A stretch of 64,000 nt of DNA, from NCBI RefSeq assembly GCF_013393185.1, contig NZ_QJQX01000023.1:1-64000 (forward strand), read 5' to 3'. The stretch's first letter is position 1. Every line of letters begins with the position of its first letter. The notes below the pieces were generated by a model. That model saw only the letters and a list, made by a program, of their open reading frames with translations. It did not search any database and was not told where the DNA came from. Positions 44,068 through 53,391 of the stretch are shown in pieces. The DNA comes from Sphingobium lactosutens (GTDB lineage: Bacteria; Pseudomonadota; Alphaproteobacteria; Sphingomonadales; Sphingomonadaceae). The position numbers and the translations under genes are program-made.

Positions 44068-45890
44068 TGCGGGTCGATCGACGGCATTTCCTGGCCGGTG
44101 CGGCCGCGCTGGCCCTGCCGGCTCAGGCGCGCACGGTCCCCGCGACTCTGGTAGCCGCCACGCCGATGGCTGCGCCGCCATGGGCGCGGATGCAGCGCCA
44201 GTTGCTCGATGCCAATGCAGTGGCGTGCGAGGCTTTCTATGCCAAATATGTCGACCGGAGCGACCGGCTGAAGGTGTTCGAGCGTTGGGGCGCGAATGAC
44301 GGTCCCGATGACGCCGCCGAGGCGACCAACGACTGGTTCCTGCTCCATGCGCTTGGCGGTAGCGACCGGATCGAGGCGCTCGCCAGCCGTTTCTGGGAAG
44401 GTCATTTGCGGCAGTTCGCCGCCGCGCGCACGACCGATGTGCCGATCGCGAAGCGGGGCATGTATCATCGCGAATTTCCCGCGCAGATGGACTGGCAGCA
44501 TAATGCCGAAGGACTGACCAGCTTCAACGTCATGGGGCTGTCCATCCCGCGCGATGCAAAGCTGCTGGCGCGCACGCGGCGCTATGCGGATTTCTACACC
44601 GGGCGCGATCCCGACGTCCGCAACTATGATCCGCGCCTGAAAATGATCCGCAGCCTGCTGAACGGTAGCCGCGGGCCGATGCTGCGGCAGGCGACGCCGC
44701 TCGACTGGGCCGGTGACCCCTTCGATCCCGCCCCATTTCATATGGAGCATGGCGAGAAGACCTATCAGCAGACCCTCGATCATTATGCGGAATATGGCGA
44801 TGTGATCGGTGACAATCCGCTCAACCTGCAAGCCACGACCCTGGGGCTGAACGCCTATGCGCTAGGCGGCGGGGAACGGTTCCGGGATTGGGCGCTCGAT
44901 TATCTGGGCGCCTGGGCGGACCGGGCGGCACGAAATGACGGCCTGCTGCCCAGCCATGTCCGGCCTGACGGCACGGTCGGCAAGGATTGGTGGAAGGGCG
45001 TCTATGGCTGGGGATTTTCCCCGGTCGTGCCGCAGACGGGCGAGCGCGAGGACCGCAATCGCGTCCCCCGCGCCATTACCGCCTTCATGGGCGGCCTGCT
45101 GCTCAGCGGCGACATGGGCTTCATCGACCTGTGGCGGCGGCAGACGGCGCGGATCAACGAAGCATCGCGTAACGTGGATGGGGTGATGAGCGCGCCGACC
45201 ATGTATGGCGCGCAGGGCTGGTACGGCTGGAAGCCGGGCCGCTACCGCAGCAACGGCTTCGAAATCTGGTACATGTCGCAGAAGGCCGAAGATCGGGAGA
45301 TGGCCGGCGACGAGCCGTGGATCGATTTTCTGGATGGCCACAATGCAGACTATCCCGTCCAGGCTCTGGCCACTGACCTGAAGCGCGTGGCGGATCGCGT
45401 CGCCGCGCGCGAGAAAGACGATACGACGCCGCAGACGCGGCTTGCGGACTGGCCGATCGACATCAATCCGGCAAGCGTCAAAAGCCTCGTCCAGCTGATG
45501 ACCGGCGGACTGCACATCGCCCGGCCGCCGTGGTCGAAAACCTCTCCGTCGCAGGGCGGCGTTCCGCTGCATTGCCGTTTGCGCTATTTCGATCCGGCGG
45601 CACGCCGGGCCGGGGTTCCGATGGATGTGGCGGCGCTGGTCCACCGGCTTGGAGATCGCGACACGGATGTCATGCTGGTGAATCTCGGCAGGGTTGCAAG
45701 AACCGTCGTCGTGCAGGGCGGCGCCTATGCCGAACATCGGATCGATGCCGTGACGATGGATGGGCGGACCACGGCGGTCGGCGGGCGGGATTTCACGCTG
45801 CGGCTGGAGCCGGGGTGCGGGGTCCGACTGGGGCTGACGATGACGCGCTTCGCCAATCGGCCGACCCTCGCCTTTCCCTGGGACCGCTAA
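44067..45890 (+). CDS. Tat-exported protein of unknown function, candidate carbohydrate-active enzyme
   Basis: I do not recognise this 607-residue protein. It begins with a twin-arginine leader (VDRRHFLAGAAALALPAQA). The body is rich in Trp, Tyr, His and Asp, with long helical stretches (WFLLHALGGSDRIEALASRFWEGHLRQF; FRDWALDYLGAWADRAARND) as in (alpha/alpha)6-barrel polysaccharide lyases and hydrolases. Conserved-looking polar blocks are YHREFPAQMDWQHNAEG, FHMEHGEKTYQQTLDHY, GDNPLNLQAT and VGKDWWKGVYGWGF. From about residue 460 it becomes beta-rich (VPLHCRLRYFDPAA, VMLVNLGRVARTVVVQGGAY), like a C-terminal sandwich. It is translationally coupled to a uronate-type transporter and lies near KdgD, so breakdown of a uronate-containing glycan or glycoside is the best guess. 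Confidence 0.8.
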   Translation: MRVDRRHFLAGAAALALPAQARTVPATLVAATPMAAPPWARMQRQLLDANAVACEAFYAKYVDRSDRLKVFERWGANDGPDDAAEATNDWFLLHALGGSDRIEALASRFWEGHLRQFAAARTTDVPIAKRGMYHREFPAQMDWQHNAEGLTSFNVMGLSIPRDAKLLARTRRYADFYTGRDPDVRNYDPRLKMIRSLLNGSRGPMLRQATPLDWAGDPFDPAPFHMEHGEKTYQQTLDHYAEYGDVIGDNPLNLQATTLGLNAYALGGGERFRDWALDYLGAWADRAARNDGLLPSHVRPDGTVGKDWWKGVYGWGFSPVVPQTGEREDRNRVPRAITAFMGGLLLSGDMGFIDLWRRQTARINEASRNVDGVMSAPTMYGAQGWYGWKPGRYRSNGFEIWYMSQKAEDREMAGDEPWIDFLDGHNADYPVQALATDLKRVADRVAAREKDDTTPQTRLADWPIDINPASVKSLVQLMTGGLHIARPPWSKTSPSQGGVPLHCRLRYFDPAARRAGVPMDVAALVHRLGDRDTDVMLVNLGRVARTVVVQGGAYAEHRIDAVTMDGRTTAVGGRDFTLRLEPGCGVRLGLTMTRFANRPTLAFPWDR

Positions 45891-45894
45891 GCGT

Positions 45895-47451
45895 TCAGCC
45901 GCCCGGCTTGATATAGGGGGCGACGGCAAACAACAGTCGTTCCTCCCGGCGCGGATCATTGTCGACCCGCACCGTCCGGTCGAAAAGCATCGTCGGTCGC
46001 TGGGCCAGATCATATTGCGGCCAGCCTGGAATTGCGCGATTATTGGGGTCACCGGTTCGGGCCAGCGCGATGAAGGCATCCGCCATCTGCCCCGCCAGTC
46101 GCCGCGCTTCCGGACTCGTCCCAGTGCGGGAGCCTTCCGCATCGACATTGTCGAACACCAACGGAATGTCGAGCGTGTGAAACGCGCCCAATATCCCGCC
46201 CGCTTCGGGGCAGGGAAAATCAAGCTGATACATCCAGGTCGGCGCGCCGATGCGGGCGCGTTCCTCGGCCTGGATGAGATGGCCGGGCCAGGAGCGGCCC
46301 GCCGTCGATGCCGCAAGCAGAATCTGGCTTGGGCTGCGGTCTGGGTAGAGTTCACGGTAGCGGCGGACCACATAATCCGGTGCGAGATCCTTGACCATTT
46401 CCTTCGCGAGCCGTTGGGGTAGATTATCCCATGTCGTATCGCCTGCGCGCAGGATTTTTTCGATCCACAGCGCGGTTTCATCATGCGTATTGCCGACGAT
46501 CAGCGGGATATGCGCCGCCTCGCGCGGCGCGTCGGGAACGAAAGGATGGCGCGGCAGAACGCCATGGTCGAGGGTCGAGGTGAAACTGATTTCGCCCTTT
46601 CCTTCCAACGGATCGGTCATCGCCATGGCCTCGACCAGTTTCTCGATCGGCAACTGGTTCAGCGTGGCGAGATCGGGTGCGCCCGCTTGTTTCATCCATG
46701 CGCCGGCGCGGGTCGAGGCGTGGATTGGACCGGCCGCCGTGACATGCTGGCCGCTCATCGTCGCCGCCGCATGGAAAAGCGGACGGGCCTCCGGCATGGC
46801 CATCAGTGTCACGACCTTCGCGCCGCCGCCCGATTGGCCAAAGATCATGACGCGATCGGCGTTGCCGCCAAACTGCGCGATATTATCTCGCACCCATTGA
46901 AGCGCGAGAATGATATCGAGATTGCCGACATTGCCGGATTCAGTCGGCCCGCCAAGCTGGGCAAGATAGGCATAGCCCATGGCGGCCAGTCTATGGTTGA
47001 GCGTCACCACCACCACGTCGCCACGGCGCACCAGATTACCGCCGTCATAGAGCGGATCGCTGCCCGAGCCATGGGCGTGCGCGCCACCATGGAGATAGAC
47101 CATGACCGGACGCTTTCCGGCATCCAGCGCGGGCGTCCAGATGTTGAGGAACAGGCAGTCTTCGGAAGTGGGTTCGCTCGCTCTGGTCTGGGGCGCCGCA
47201 GCGGCATAGCGGCTGGCATCGGCGATGCCTGACCAAGGTCTGGGCGACACGGCGCGGCGGAACCGGGTCGTTGCCGTGTCGGCGCCATAGCGGACGCCTC
47301 GGAAGACGAGCACATCTCCCTCCACCGTGCCGCGCACTTTCCCGTATCGGGTGTTCGCGATGGGGCTGGACCGTGGCCGCGTGCGCGCAGGAGCTGCGAT
47401 TGATGCGGTCGCCAGTCCGGCAACAAGGGTACGGCGGCCAATCAGGATCAT
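45895..47451 (-). CDS. Exported carboxylesterase, type B
   Basis: This 518-residue type B carboxylesterase has an exported N-terminus (GRRTLVAGLATASIAAPA). The alpha/beta-hydrolase blocks are EDCLFLNIWTP, MVYLHGGAHAHGSG for the oxyanion hole, the nucleophile Ser in FGQSGGGAKVV and the His in LGAFHTLDIPLVF. The usual Glu-Ser-Ala of the family is Gln-Ser-Gly. ATG 47451 overlaps the LysR stop as ATGA. In this locus it may cleave esters on the glycan, for example methyl or acyl esters of uronic acids, which is inference. It converges on the unknown Tat protein. Confidence 0.85.
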   Translation of the reverse strand: MILIGRRTLVAGLATASIAAPARTRPRSSPIANTRYGKVRGTVEGDVLVFRGVRYGADTATTRFRRAVSPRPWSGIADASRYAAAAPQTRASEPTSEDCLFLNIWTPALDAGKRPVMVYLHGGAHAHGSGSDPLYDGGNLVRRGDVVVVTLNHRLAAMGYAYLAQLGGPTESGNVGNLDIILALQWVRDNIAQFGGNADRVMIFGQSGGGAKVVTLMAMPEARPLFHAAATMSGQHVTAAGPIHASTRAGAWMKQAGAPDLATLNQLPIEKLVEAMAMTDPLEGKGEISFTSTLDHGVLPRHPFVPDAPREAAHIPLIVGNTHDETALWIEKILRAGDTTWDNLPQRLAKEMVKDLAPDYVVRRYRELYPDRSPSQILLAASTAGRSWPGHLIQAEERARIGAPTWMYQLDFPCPEAGGILGAFHTLDIPLVFDNVDAEGSRTGTSPEARRLAGQMADAFIALARTGDPNNRAIPGWPQYDLAQRPTMLFDRTVRVDNDPRREERLLFAVAPYIKPGG

Positions 47452-48338
47452 GCCGTCGTTTCCGTGCAAAGTTGTCGCATCGCCGGAAGCGCCGGGTTCG
47501 CATTGTCACGCCGCCAGGCCATATGCAGTTCGACCGGCTTTTCCTGAGGCGTCATCAGGCGACGGAAATGCACGTCACTCATATGGAGGCCCGTCGCGCT
47601 TTCGGGCACGATGGCCGCTGCGACGCCGGCATGGACGAGACCCAGCATCGAATGGATCTGCGTCACATGCTGGACATAGATGGGCGCGGCCTCGACCTCG
47701 TTGAACAGGTTTTCGAGCATGTTGTGGAAATAGCCCGCGCCTTGCCGGGAATACATGATAAGCGGCTGGCCATCGAAATCGGCTGGCGCAAGCGCCGCCA
47801 CCGCCTTGCGCGGGTCGCCAGGCGGCAGGGCGACGAACAAAGGCTCGTGCAGCACACAGGCGCTGTCGAATTCATGGCGGTTGACCGGCGGTCGGACGAA
47901 GCCGATGTCGACCAACCCCGTCAGCAGCGCGTCGACCTGGTCGCCCGACACCATCTCGCGCAGTTCCAGTTCGATATTGGGCAGTACGGCGCGCGCCTGC
48001 GCGACGATACGGGGAACGATATTGTAGCCCGAAACGGCCGTGAATCCGATCGCGACCCGCCCGGCATCCCCCTTCGCCACGCGACGGGCGGAGAGCGCGG
48101 CGCTGTCGGCCAGACGGACGATGCGGCGCGCCTCGATCAGAAAAACGCTGCCCGCCGGAGTCAGGCTTACCTGTCGACTTGTCCGCTCCAGCAACTGCAC
48201 GTCCAATATCCGCTCAAGCAGCTGGATCTGCCGACTGAGCGGAGACTGGGTCATGTTGAGCCGCTGGGCGGCCCGGCCGAAATGCAATTCCTCGGCGGCG
48301 GCGACGAAGCAACGGAGCTGGCTGAGTTCGAACATCAT
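47448..48338 (-). CDS. LysR-family regulator
   Basis: This 296-residue LysR regulator has helix-turn-helix residues 1-60 (LSQLRCFVAAAEELHFGRAAQRLN, MTQSPLSRQIQLLERIL) and an effector domain from residue 90 (GRVAIGFTAVSGYNIVPRIV). It sits between KdgD (upstream, 28 bases) and the carboxylesterase (ATGA overlap), so all three are probably one transcript. An aldarate or uronate breakdown product is the likely inducer by position. Confidence 0.87.
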   Translation of the reverse strand: MMFELSQLRCFVAAAEELHFGRAAQRLNMTQSPLSRQIQLLERILDVQLLERTSRQVSLTPAGSVFLIEARRIVRLADSAALSARRVAKGDAGRVAIGFTAVSGYNIVPRIVAQARAVLPNIELELREMVSGDQVDALLTGLVDIGFVRPPVNRHEFDSACVLHEPLFVALPPGDPRKAVAALAPADFDGQPLIMYSRQGAGYFHNMLENLFNEVEAAPIYVQHVTQIHSMLGLVHAGVAAAIVPESATGLHMSDVHFRRLMTPQEKPVELHMAWRRDNANPALPAMRQLCTETTA

Positions 48339-48366
48339 GCCAGACTATCCGCGCTCCGCCTTTTAG

Positions 48367-49287
48367 TCACGCCGCACCGGCGCGCTCGATCAGGACGCGC
48401 AGTTGCGCTTCCTCTTCTGCCGAAAGGTCGGTCAGCGGCGAGCGAACCGGACCGGCATCACGGCCGATGATCCGCATCCCTGCCTTCACGATCGACACAG
48501 CATAACCGCGCCCCTGATCGCGCAAGGCGATATAGGGAAGGACGAAGCTGCGCAGCTGTTCCATCACGAATGCCTGATCCCCCGCGCGCACCGCCTTATA
48601 GAAAGCCAGTGCCCATTCCGGCATGAAATTGAAGATGGCGGAACTATATGTCGTGACACCCATGGTGAGATAGGGCGTGGCGAAGGTTTCTGCCGTCGGT
48701 AATCCACCGATATAGGTCAGCCGATCGCCCATACGGGCATAGATCCGGGTCATCAGTTCGATATCACCGACCCCGTCCTTGAAGCCGATCAGATTGGGGT
48801 TGCGATCGCAAAGGCGCGCCAGCGTATCGTCATTCACGATGGCATTGTCGCGATTGTAAACGATGACGCCAAGGCCAGTCGCGCGGCAGACCGCCTCTAT
48901 ATGCTCGGCCAGCCCCTCTTGCTTGCTGTTCATAAGATAGGGCGGAAGGAGCAGCAAGCCGTCCGCACCCGCCTTCTCCGCGTCACGGGCGATGTCGGTG
49001 GCGATGGCCGTACCATAGCCGCAGCCCGAGATGACTGGAATGCGCCCGTTGCTTTCAGCGACTGCGGCGGCGACCACCCGGGCCACTTCCGTCGGGGTCA
49101 GCGAAAAGAATTCACCAGTCCCGCCGGCTGCGAACAGGCCAGTCAATTCCCGTTCCAGCATCCAGCCACAATGGTCGCGATAAGGGCCTTCCCTAAATGC
49201 GCCCTGTGCATCGAAATGCGTGACTGGAAAGGACAATAGCCCCTGGCCCAGTTGGCGCGCCAGATCAGTGGGGCTAAAATGACTCAT
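48367..49287 (-). CDS. kdgD: 5-dehydro-4-deoxyglucarate dehydratase
   Basis: This 306-residue class I aldolase-fold enzyme of the DapA superfamily converts 5-keto-4-deoxy-D-glucarate to 2-oxoglutarate semialdehyde with loss of CO2 and water. The Schiff-base Lys170 is in [10 protein letters not shown], the partner Tyr144 in VIVYNRDNA, and the substrate loop [13 protein letters not shown] near residues 55-67 is specific to KdgD. ATG 49287 follows GGAGAGGAGA; the extended frame to 49374 adds no family sequence. It leads an operon with LysR and the carboxylesterase. The glucarate/galactarate dehydratase and the semialdehyde dehydrogenase that should flank it functionally are not in the window. 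Confidence 0.88.
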   Translation of the reverse strand: MSHFSPTDLARQLGQGLLSFPVTHFDAQGAFREGPYRDHCGWMLERELTGLFAAGGTGEFFSLTPTEVARVVAAAVAESNGRIPVISGCGYGTAIATDIARDAEKAGADGLLLLPPYLMNSKQEGLAEHIEAVCRATGLGVIVYNRDNAIVNDDTLARLCDRNPNLIGFKDGVGDIELMTRIYARMGDRLTYIGGLPTAETFATPYLTMGVTTYSSAIFNFMPEWALAFYKAVRAGDQAFVMEQLRSFVLPYIALRDQGRGYAVSIVKAGMRIIGRDAGPVRSPLTDLSAEEEAQLRVLIERAGAA

Positions 49288-49435
49288 GTCTTGAAATCTC
49301 CTCTCCAGGACGACTGGCCGTGCCAGCGTTGATAGAGAGGAGATAGGCTTTGCCTGCCAGCGGGTCCAAACCAAATGCGCGCACGATCAATGCACTGCTT
49401 GGCATGATCCGCTGGCGCAGGCCGCGTCCCGGATA

Positions 49436-50098
49436 TCAGGACAAGCGCAGCGCGATCTGATCCAGTATCTCTTCCGGCTCCGGCCGATCGAGCCAGTCGG
49501 GGCTGACCTGAAGCCATTCGACGCGGCGCCCCGGACCGACCAGCAGGACAGCCGGTTGTGGCAATTCCCAGCTGTTCGTGCCGATGACTTCGCCAATCCA
49601 GCCGGCAGGCGGCGGCGTCGGACGATCATCCGGAACGAAGCTGATCCCCAGTGTCCGGGCCAAGTCATTGTTCGCATCCGTGGCAACGGCAAAGGGCAGG
49701 TCATGGCGGACCTTGATATCCCTTAGCCGGTCCGAATGCTGCGGGCTGAGCGCTACCAGCGGAATGCCCCGCTGCTTGAGCACGGGATAGAGATGTTCGG
49801 CATAATAAGGCAGCGCGATGTTGCAGGCGGGACAGCCGGCAAAGCGGAAGAAAAGGAAAAGCGCGGGGCCGTCGGCCGTCAGGGAATCGAGGGAAAGCGT
49901 TTCGCCGTCGACTTCAGCAAAGGACAAGGGCGGAAGAATACTGCCAGGTTGCGCGACCGCTGCAGGATCGAAACGCTCTGTCAGGACAGCGCGCTGGCGG
50001 GCGTTGCCTGCCAATTGCGCAGCGGACCAGCTGCGTTCCCGCTCCGCTTGCAACGCGGCATAGCGGGCCTTGAGCGTATCGGTGAGAAGTGTCGCCAT
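49436..50098 (-). CDS. Redoxin/AhpC-TSA family protein
   Basis: This 220-residue thioredoxin-fold protein carries FRFAGCPACNIALPYY near residue 75-90, with a CPAC pair at the peroxidatic position. Segments GIPLVALSPQHSDRL and GISFVPDD fit the AhpC/TSA-like redoxins that stand beside thiol-rich or sulfur-scavenging operons. ATG 50098 follows AAGGAG. It lies downstream of the LLM monooxygenase gene on the same strand, about 90 bases away. It may detoxify peroxide made by the flavin enzyme or reduce a disulfide; neither is shown. Confidence 0.8.
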   Translation of the reverse strand: MATLLTDTLKARYAALQAERERSWSAAQLAGNARQRAVLTERFDPAAVAQPGSILPPLSFAEVDGETLSLDSLTADGPALFLFFRFAGCPACNIALPYYAEHLYPVLKQRGIPLVALSPQHSDRLRDIKVRHDLPFAVATDANNDLARTLGISFVPDDRPTPPPAGWIGEVIGTNSWELPQPAVLLVGPGRRVEWLQVSPDWLDRPEPEEILDQIALRLS

Positions 50099-50191
50099 GA
50101 TGATCTCCTTGCGGTCGGGACCATAGTGGCGAGAGCCGATGCCCCCCGCCAATGAGAGTTGGCGGGAGAGCGTCGATGAATTGTCATAGAT

Positions 50192-51541
50192 TCACGCGGC
50201 GTCGCGATGCGATCGCCGGGCTTCGTACCGATTGACCGGTACGCCAAGGCCCAGATTGCCACGCAGCGTATCGGCTTCATATTCGGTGCGGAACAGGCCG
50301 CGCTGTTGCAGGATCGGTACGACTTCATCGGCGAACCGCCTGAACTGTGCCGGATGGCCAAAATGGACGTTGAGGCCATCGAGCGCACGCCCATCGAACC
50401 AGCGCTGTATCTCGTTGGCTACCGTTTCCGCCGATCCGACGAAGGGACTGCCACGTCCGGCACGTACGCGTTCCACGGCCTGGCGCAGAGTCAATCCCTG
50501 CTCGACGGCCTGGTCCGTAATCCTCTTCGCCTGAGTGTAGAAGCTGCTCTTTGCATATTCCAGCGCCTCGACCGGAAAAGGGACGTCGGGATCATAGGCA
50601 CGGAAATCATGCCAACCGAAGGGACGGCCAAATTCGGCCAACGCCTGATCGAAACTCTGGTCGAGTTCGCGATAATGCCGCTCGATCTCCCTGGCCTGCG
50701 CATCGGTATCGCCGACATAGACGGAGAATCCGGGCAGAATGACGATCTGGTCGGGATCGCGGCCCCGCCGAGCGGCGCGGGCCTTGAGATCGGCATAGAA
50801 GGCCTGGCCCTGCTCGAAGCTCGCCGCATGCGTGAAGATGGCGTCGGCGATGGTAGCGCCCAGATCGCGACCCTGGTCACTGTCGCCGGCCTGGAAGATC
50901 ACCGGTTCACCCTGCGGTGAGCGCTGGATGTTGAGCGGCCCGGCAATCTGGAAAAATTCGCCGCGGTGATCGAGTTGGTGCAGCTTGTCGGGATCGAGAA
51001 ACTGGCCGGTCGCGCGGTCACGCACCAGCGCGCCATCCTCCCAACTCGACCACAAGCCCCGCGCCACATCGAGGAACTCGACTGCACGCCGATAGCGCGT
51101 GTCATAGTCGAAATGTTCGGGCAGGCTGAAATTGCCCGCCGTGCCGGCATCGCCGCTGGTGACGACATTCCATCCCGCCCGTCCCTTGCTGATGAGATCG
51201 AGCGAGGCGAAGCGGCGGGCAAGATTGAACGGGTCGTTGTAGGAGGTGGTGAGCGTTCCGACGAGGCCGATATGCCTGGTTGCCACCGCCAGCGCCGACA
51301 ACAGGGTCAACGGCTCCAGCCGGTTGAGATAATGCGGTGGCGAGTTGGCGGTGATGAACTGGCTGTCGACGATGAAGACCAGGTCGAACCTGGCCGCTTC
51401 CGCCTGACGCACGATATCGATATACCAGTCGATATTGATGCTGGCGTCGAGCGGGATGTCGGTGTCCAGCCAGCGGTTGCTGTCGCCGGGACCACCGACG
51501 CCGGTCGGAACCAGGCCGAGCTTGAGTTGCCGTTGTGTCAT
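50192..51541 (-). CDS. LLM-class flavin-dependent monooxygenase (NtaA/SnaA/DszA type)
   Basis: This 449-residue FMNH2-dependent monooxygenase has a bacterial luciferase-like barrel: QLKLGLVPTGVGGPGDSNRW, FDLVFIVDSQFI, RHIGLVGTLTTSYNDPFNLARRFASLDLISKGRAGWNVVTS and GEPVIFQAGDSDQGRDLGATIADAIFTHA. These are the signatures of the nitrilotriacetate/dibenzothiophene-sulfone/alkanesulfonate branch. It needs a separate flavin reductase, which is not in the window. The start at 51541 is ten bases after the class II aldolase stop, so both are in one operon with the SsuA-type binding protein. Oxidative release of sulfite from an organosulfonate is the likely role, by context. Confidence 0.87.
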   Translation of the reverse strand: MTQRQLKLGLVPTGVGGPGDSNRWLDTDIPLDASINIDWYIDIVRQAEAARFDLVFIVDSQFITANSPPHYLNRLEPLTLLSALAVATRHIGLVGTLTTSYNDPFNLARRFASLDLISKGRAGWNVVTSGDAGTAGNFSLPEHFDYDTRYRRAVEFLDVARGLWSSWEDGALVRDRATGQFLDPDKLHQLDHRGEFFQIAGPLNIQRSPQGEPVIFQAGDSDQGRDLGATIADAIFTHAASFEQGQAFYADLKARAARRGRDPDQIVILPGFSVYVGDTDAQAREIERHYRELDQSFDQALAEFGRPFGWHDFRAYDPDVPFPVEALEYAKSSFYTQAKRITDQAVEQGLTLRQAVERVRAGRGSPFVGSAETVANEIQRWFDGRALDGLNVHFGHPAQFRRFADEVVPILQQRGLFRTEYEADTLRGNLGLGVPVNRYEARRSHRDAA

Positions 51542-51551
51542 GCCGTCCCCC

Positions 51552-52343
51552 TCAGGCATCGAAACCGGGCGACTGACGCTGCGCCTTGCGCAGGGCCGCT
51601 TCCCAGACGATGTCATGATGGGATTTGGCGCCTTCCACCGGCTGACGCTCGCGGCTGATCTGCTTGCGCACTTCCTCCTGCGCCGCTTCGGGCGCGATGA
51701 GGATATTGTCCCGGCCAATGGCGAGGCTGCGAACCTGTGCCTTGCAGGCTTCCTCAAGATGGTAAATGCCGCTGAATGCCTCGCCGGGCGTCGATCCGAG
51801 CGCCAGCGTACCATGATTGCGCAGCAACATGACCTTGGTATCGCCAAGGTCCGCGACCAGCCGTTCGCGCTCATCCAGATTGAGCGCCACGCCTTCATAA
51901 TCATGATAGGACAGACGCGGGATGAGCGCGAGCGCACGCTGGTTCAAGGGCAGCAGCCCTTCGGCATGAGCCGATACCGCCATCCCGTCCGCGCTGTGGA
52001 AATGCGCGATATAATGGGCGTCATCGCGCGCACCATGGATCGCCGAATGGATCACATAGCCGGCGTAGTTGATGCCAAAATCACTTTCGCCGATGACATT
52101 GCCATCCAGGTCGACCTTCACCAGGCTGGAGGCCGTGATCTCATCGAACGTCAGGCCGAACGGATTGATCAGGAAATGATGCTCCGGTCCGGGCACGCGG
52201 GCGGAGATATGGGTGTAGATAAAGTCGTCCCAGCCATAAAGGGCCGAGAGGCGATAGAAGGCGGCGAGATCGACGCGCACCTTCCATTCCGCCTCGCTGA
52301 TGCCGGATTGGCGGAAACGATCATCCTTCAAGACAGTGGCCAT
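51552..52343 (-). CDS. Class II aldolase/adducin family protein
   Basis: This 263-residue protein has the class II aldolase fold. Metal-binding histidines are in AHFHSADGMAVSAH near residue 113-125 and RNHGTLALG near 178; the Glu is in the LEEACKAQ block after it. AAAGGAG precedes ATG 52343. It lies between the LLM monooxygenase and the binding-protein gene. In such operons these proteins act as aldolases or decarboxylases on a small hydroxy compound, and the substrate here is unknown. The family also includes proteins that only bind. Confidence 0.83.
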   Translation of the reverse strand: MATVLKDDRFRQSGISEAEWKVRVDLAAFYRLSALYGWDDFIYTHISARVPGPEHHFLINPFGLTFDEITASSLVKVDLDGNVIGESDFGINYAGYVIHSAIHGARDDAHYIAHFHSADGMAVSAHAEGLLPLNQRALALIPRLSYHDYEGVALNLDERERLVADLGDTKVMLLRNHGTLALGSTPGEAFSGIYHLEEACKAQVRSLAIGRDNILIAPEAAQEEVRKQISRERQPVEGAKSHHDIVWEAALRKAQRQSPGFDA

Positions 52344-52425
52344 GTCGATGCTCCTTTGTGGGCAATTGTAGAAAGGCGGCATCCCGCCGCCCAATGAGAA
52401 TGTCTGAAGGGTCGGACAATGCTGC

Positions 52426-53391
52426 TCATGCCGGGAAGACCGTCGGATCGACGATGTTCGCGACATCGACATGGACAGGCAGTTCGCCATCGGCGTGGAA
52501 GCGATCGACCACGCGCTGCAACGGCTTGATGATTGCCCCGTCCGGCGGAACGAGCAGGGGATTCTGTCGGTCGACGATAAGCTTCGCCAATTTGGGATCG
52601 ACGCCCGTCGCCTTGGCAAACAGGCCTGCATAGGCGTCAGGATGCGCCTGCGCCCACCGGCTGGCGGTGCGAAACCGGGCCAGCACGTCCCTGAGCGCGC
52701 GACGCTTTCCAGGGTCATTGAGTGCTGCCTGCGATGCCGCGATGAGGGTAAGGCCGGTGTTGATTCCCTGCCCGTCCCGCAGCACCCGGGCGCCACGCGA
52801 TTCCGCGGCAATCTGATAAGTGCCGAAGGTCGCCCATGCATCGACCCGGCCGGCAGTAAAGGCGGCGGCGGCGTCATTAGGCAGCATGAAGCCGATATCG
52901 ACCGCCTTGCGATCGACCTTTGCTTCCTTGAGCGCTTCGATCAGTAGATAATGGGAGATGCTACCTCGCGCGCTGGACACGATGACGCGATGGCCGGCGA
53001 GGCCGGCAACGCTGCGGATCGGCGATTCCGGCGGCACGATGATGCCGATGTCGCGGGTGGAGGAAACCGACCCCGCGATCACCTTGAGCGGCGCGCCGGC
53101 CGCTGCCGCCAGTACGACCGGCAGGTCGCCCGCCGGTGCGGTATCCACTGCCCCGGCGTTCAGCGCCTCCAGCAAGGGCGCGGCACCGACGAAATTGGCC
53201 CATTCTATGTCATAGTCCAGGTTCCTGAGCGCGCCCGCCGCCTCCGCCTTCGACTGAAGGAGGTGCACCTGGTCGCCCAGGACCAGTTTCGTGCGCGCGC
53301 CGTTCGCGACCCCGCCGCAAGCGGCGAGGCCGAGCGCAGCGGCGCTGGCAAGGAAATTGCGTCGATCAGAAAGCAAGAGCGATCCGCCCAT
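52426..53391 (-). CDS. ABC-type sulfonate/taurine-binding lipoprotein (SsuA/TauA-like)
   Basis: This 321-residue periplasmic substrate-binding protein of the SsuA/TauA/NrtA family has a lipoprotein signal (RRNFLASAAALGLAACGG) with Cys near residue 25. The two-lobe fold shows KLVLGDQVHLLQSKAEAAG, ALNAGAVDTAPAGDLP, RVIVSSARGSISHYLLIEALKEA and AAFTAGRVDAWATFGTYQ. ATG 53391 lies inside the last codons of the decayed TonB receptor. Matching ABC permease and ATPase genes are absent on either side. It may serve a transporter encoded elsewhere in the genome. Confidence 0.83.
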   Translation of the reverse strand: MGGSLLLSDRRNFLASAAALGLAACGGVANGARTKLVLGDQVHLLQSKAEAAGALRNLDYDIEWANFVGAAPLLEALNAGAVDTAPAGDLPVVLAAAAGAPLKVIAGSVSSTRDIGIIVPPESPIRSVAGLAGHRVIVSSARGSISHYLLIEALKEAKVDRKAVDIGFMLPNDAAAAFTAGRVDAWATFGTYQIAAESRGARVLRDGQGINTGLTLIAASQAALNDPGKRRALRDVLARFRTASRWAQAHPDAYAGLFAKATGVDPKLAKLIVDRQNPLLVPPDGAIIKPLQRVVDRFHADGELPVHVDVANIVDPTVFPA

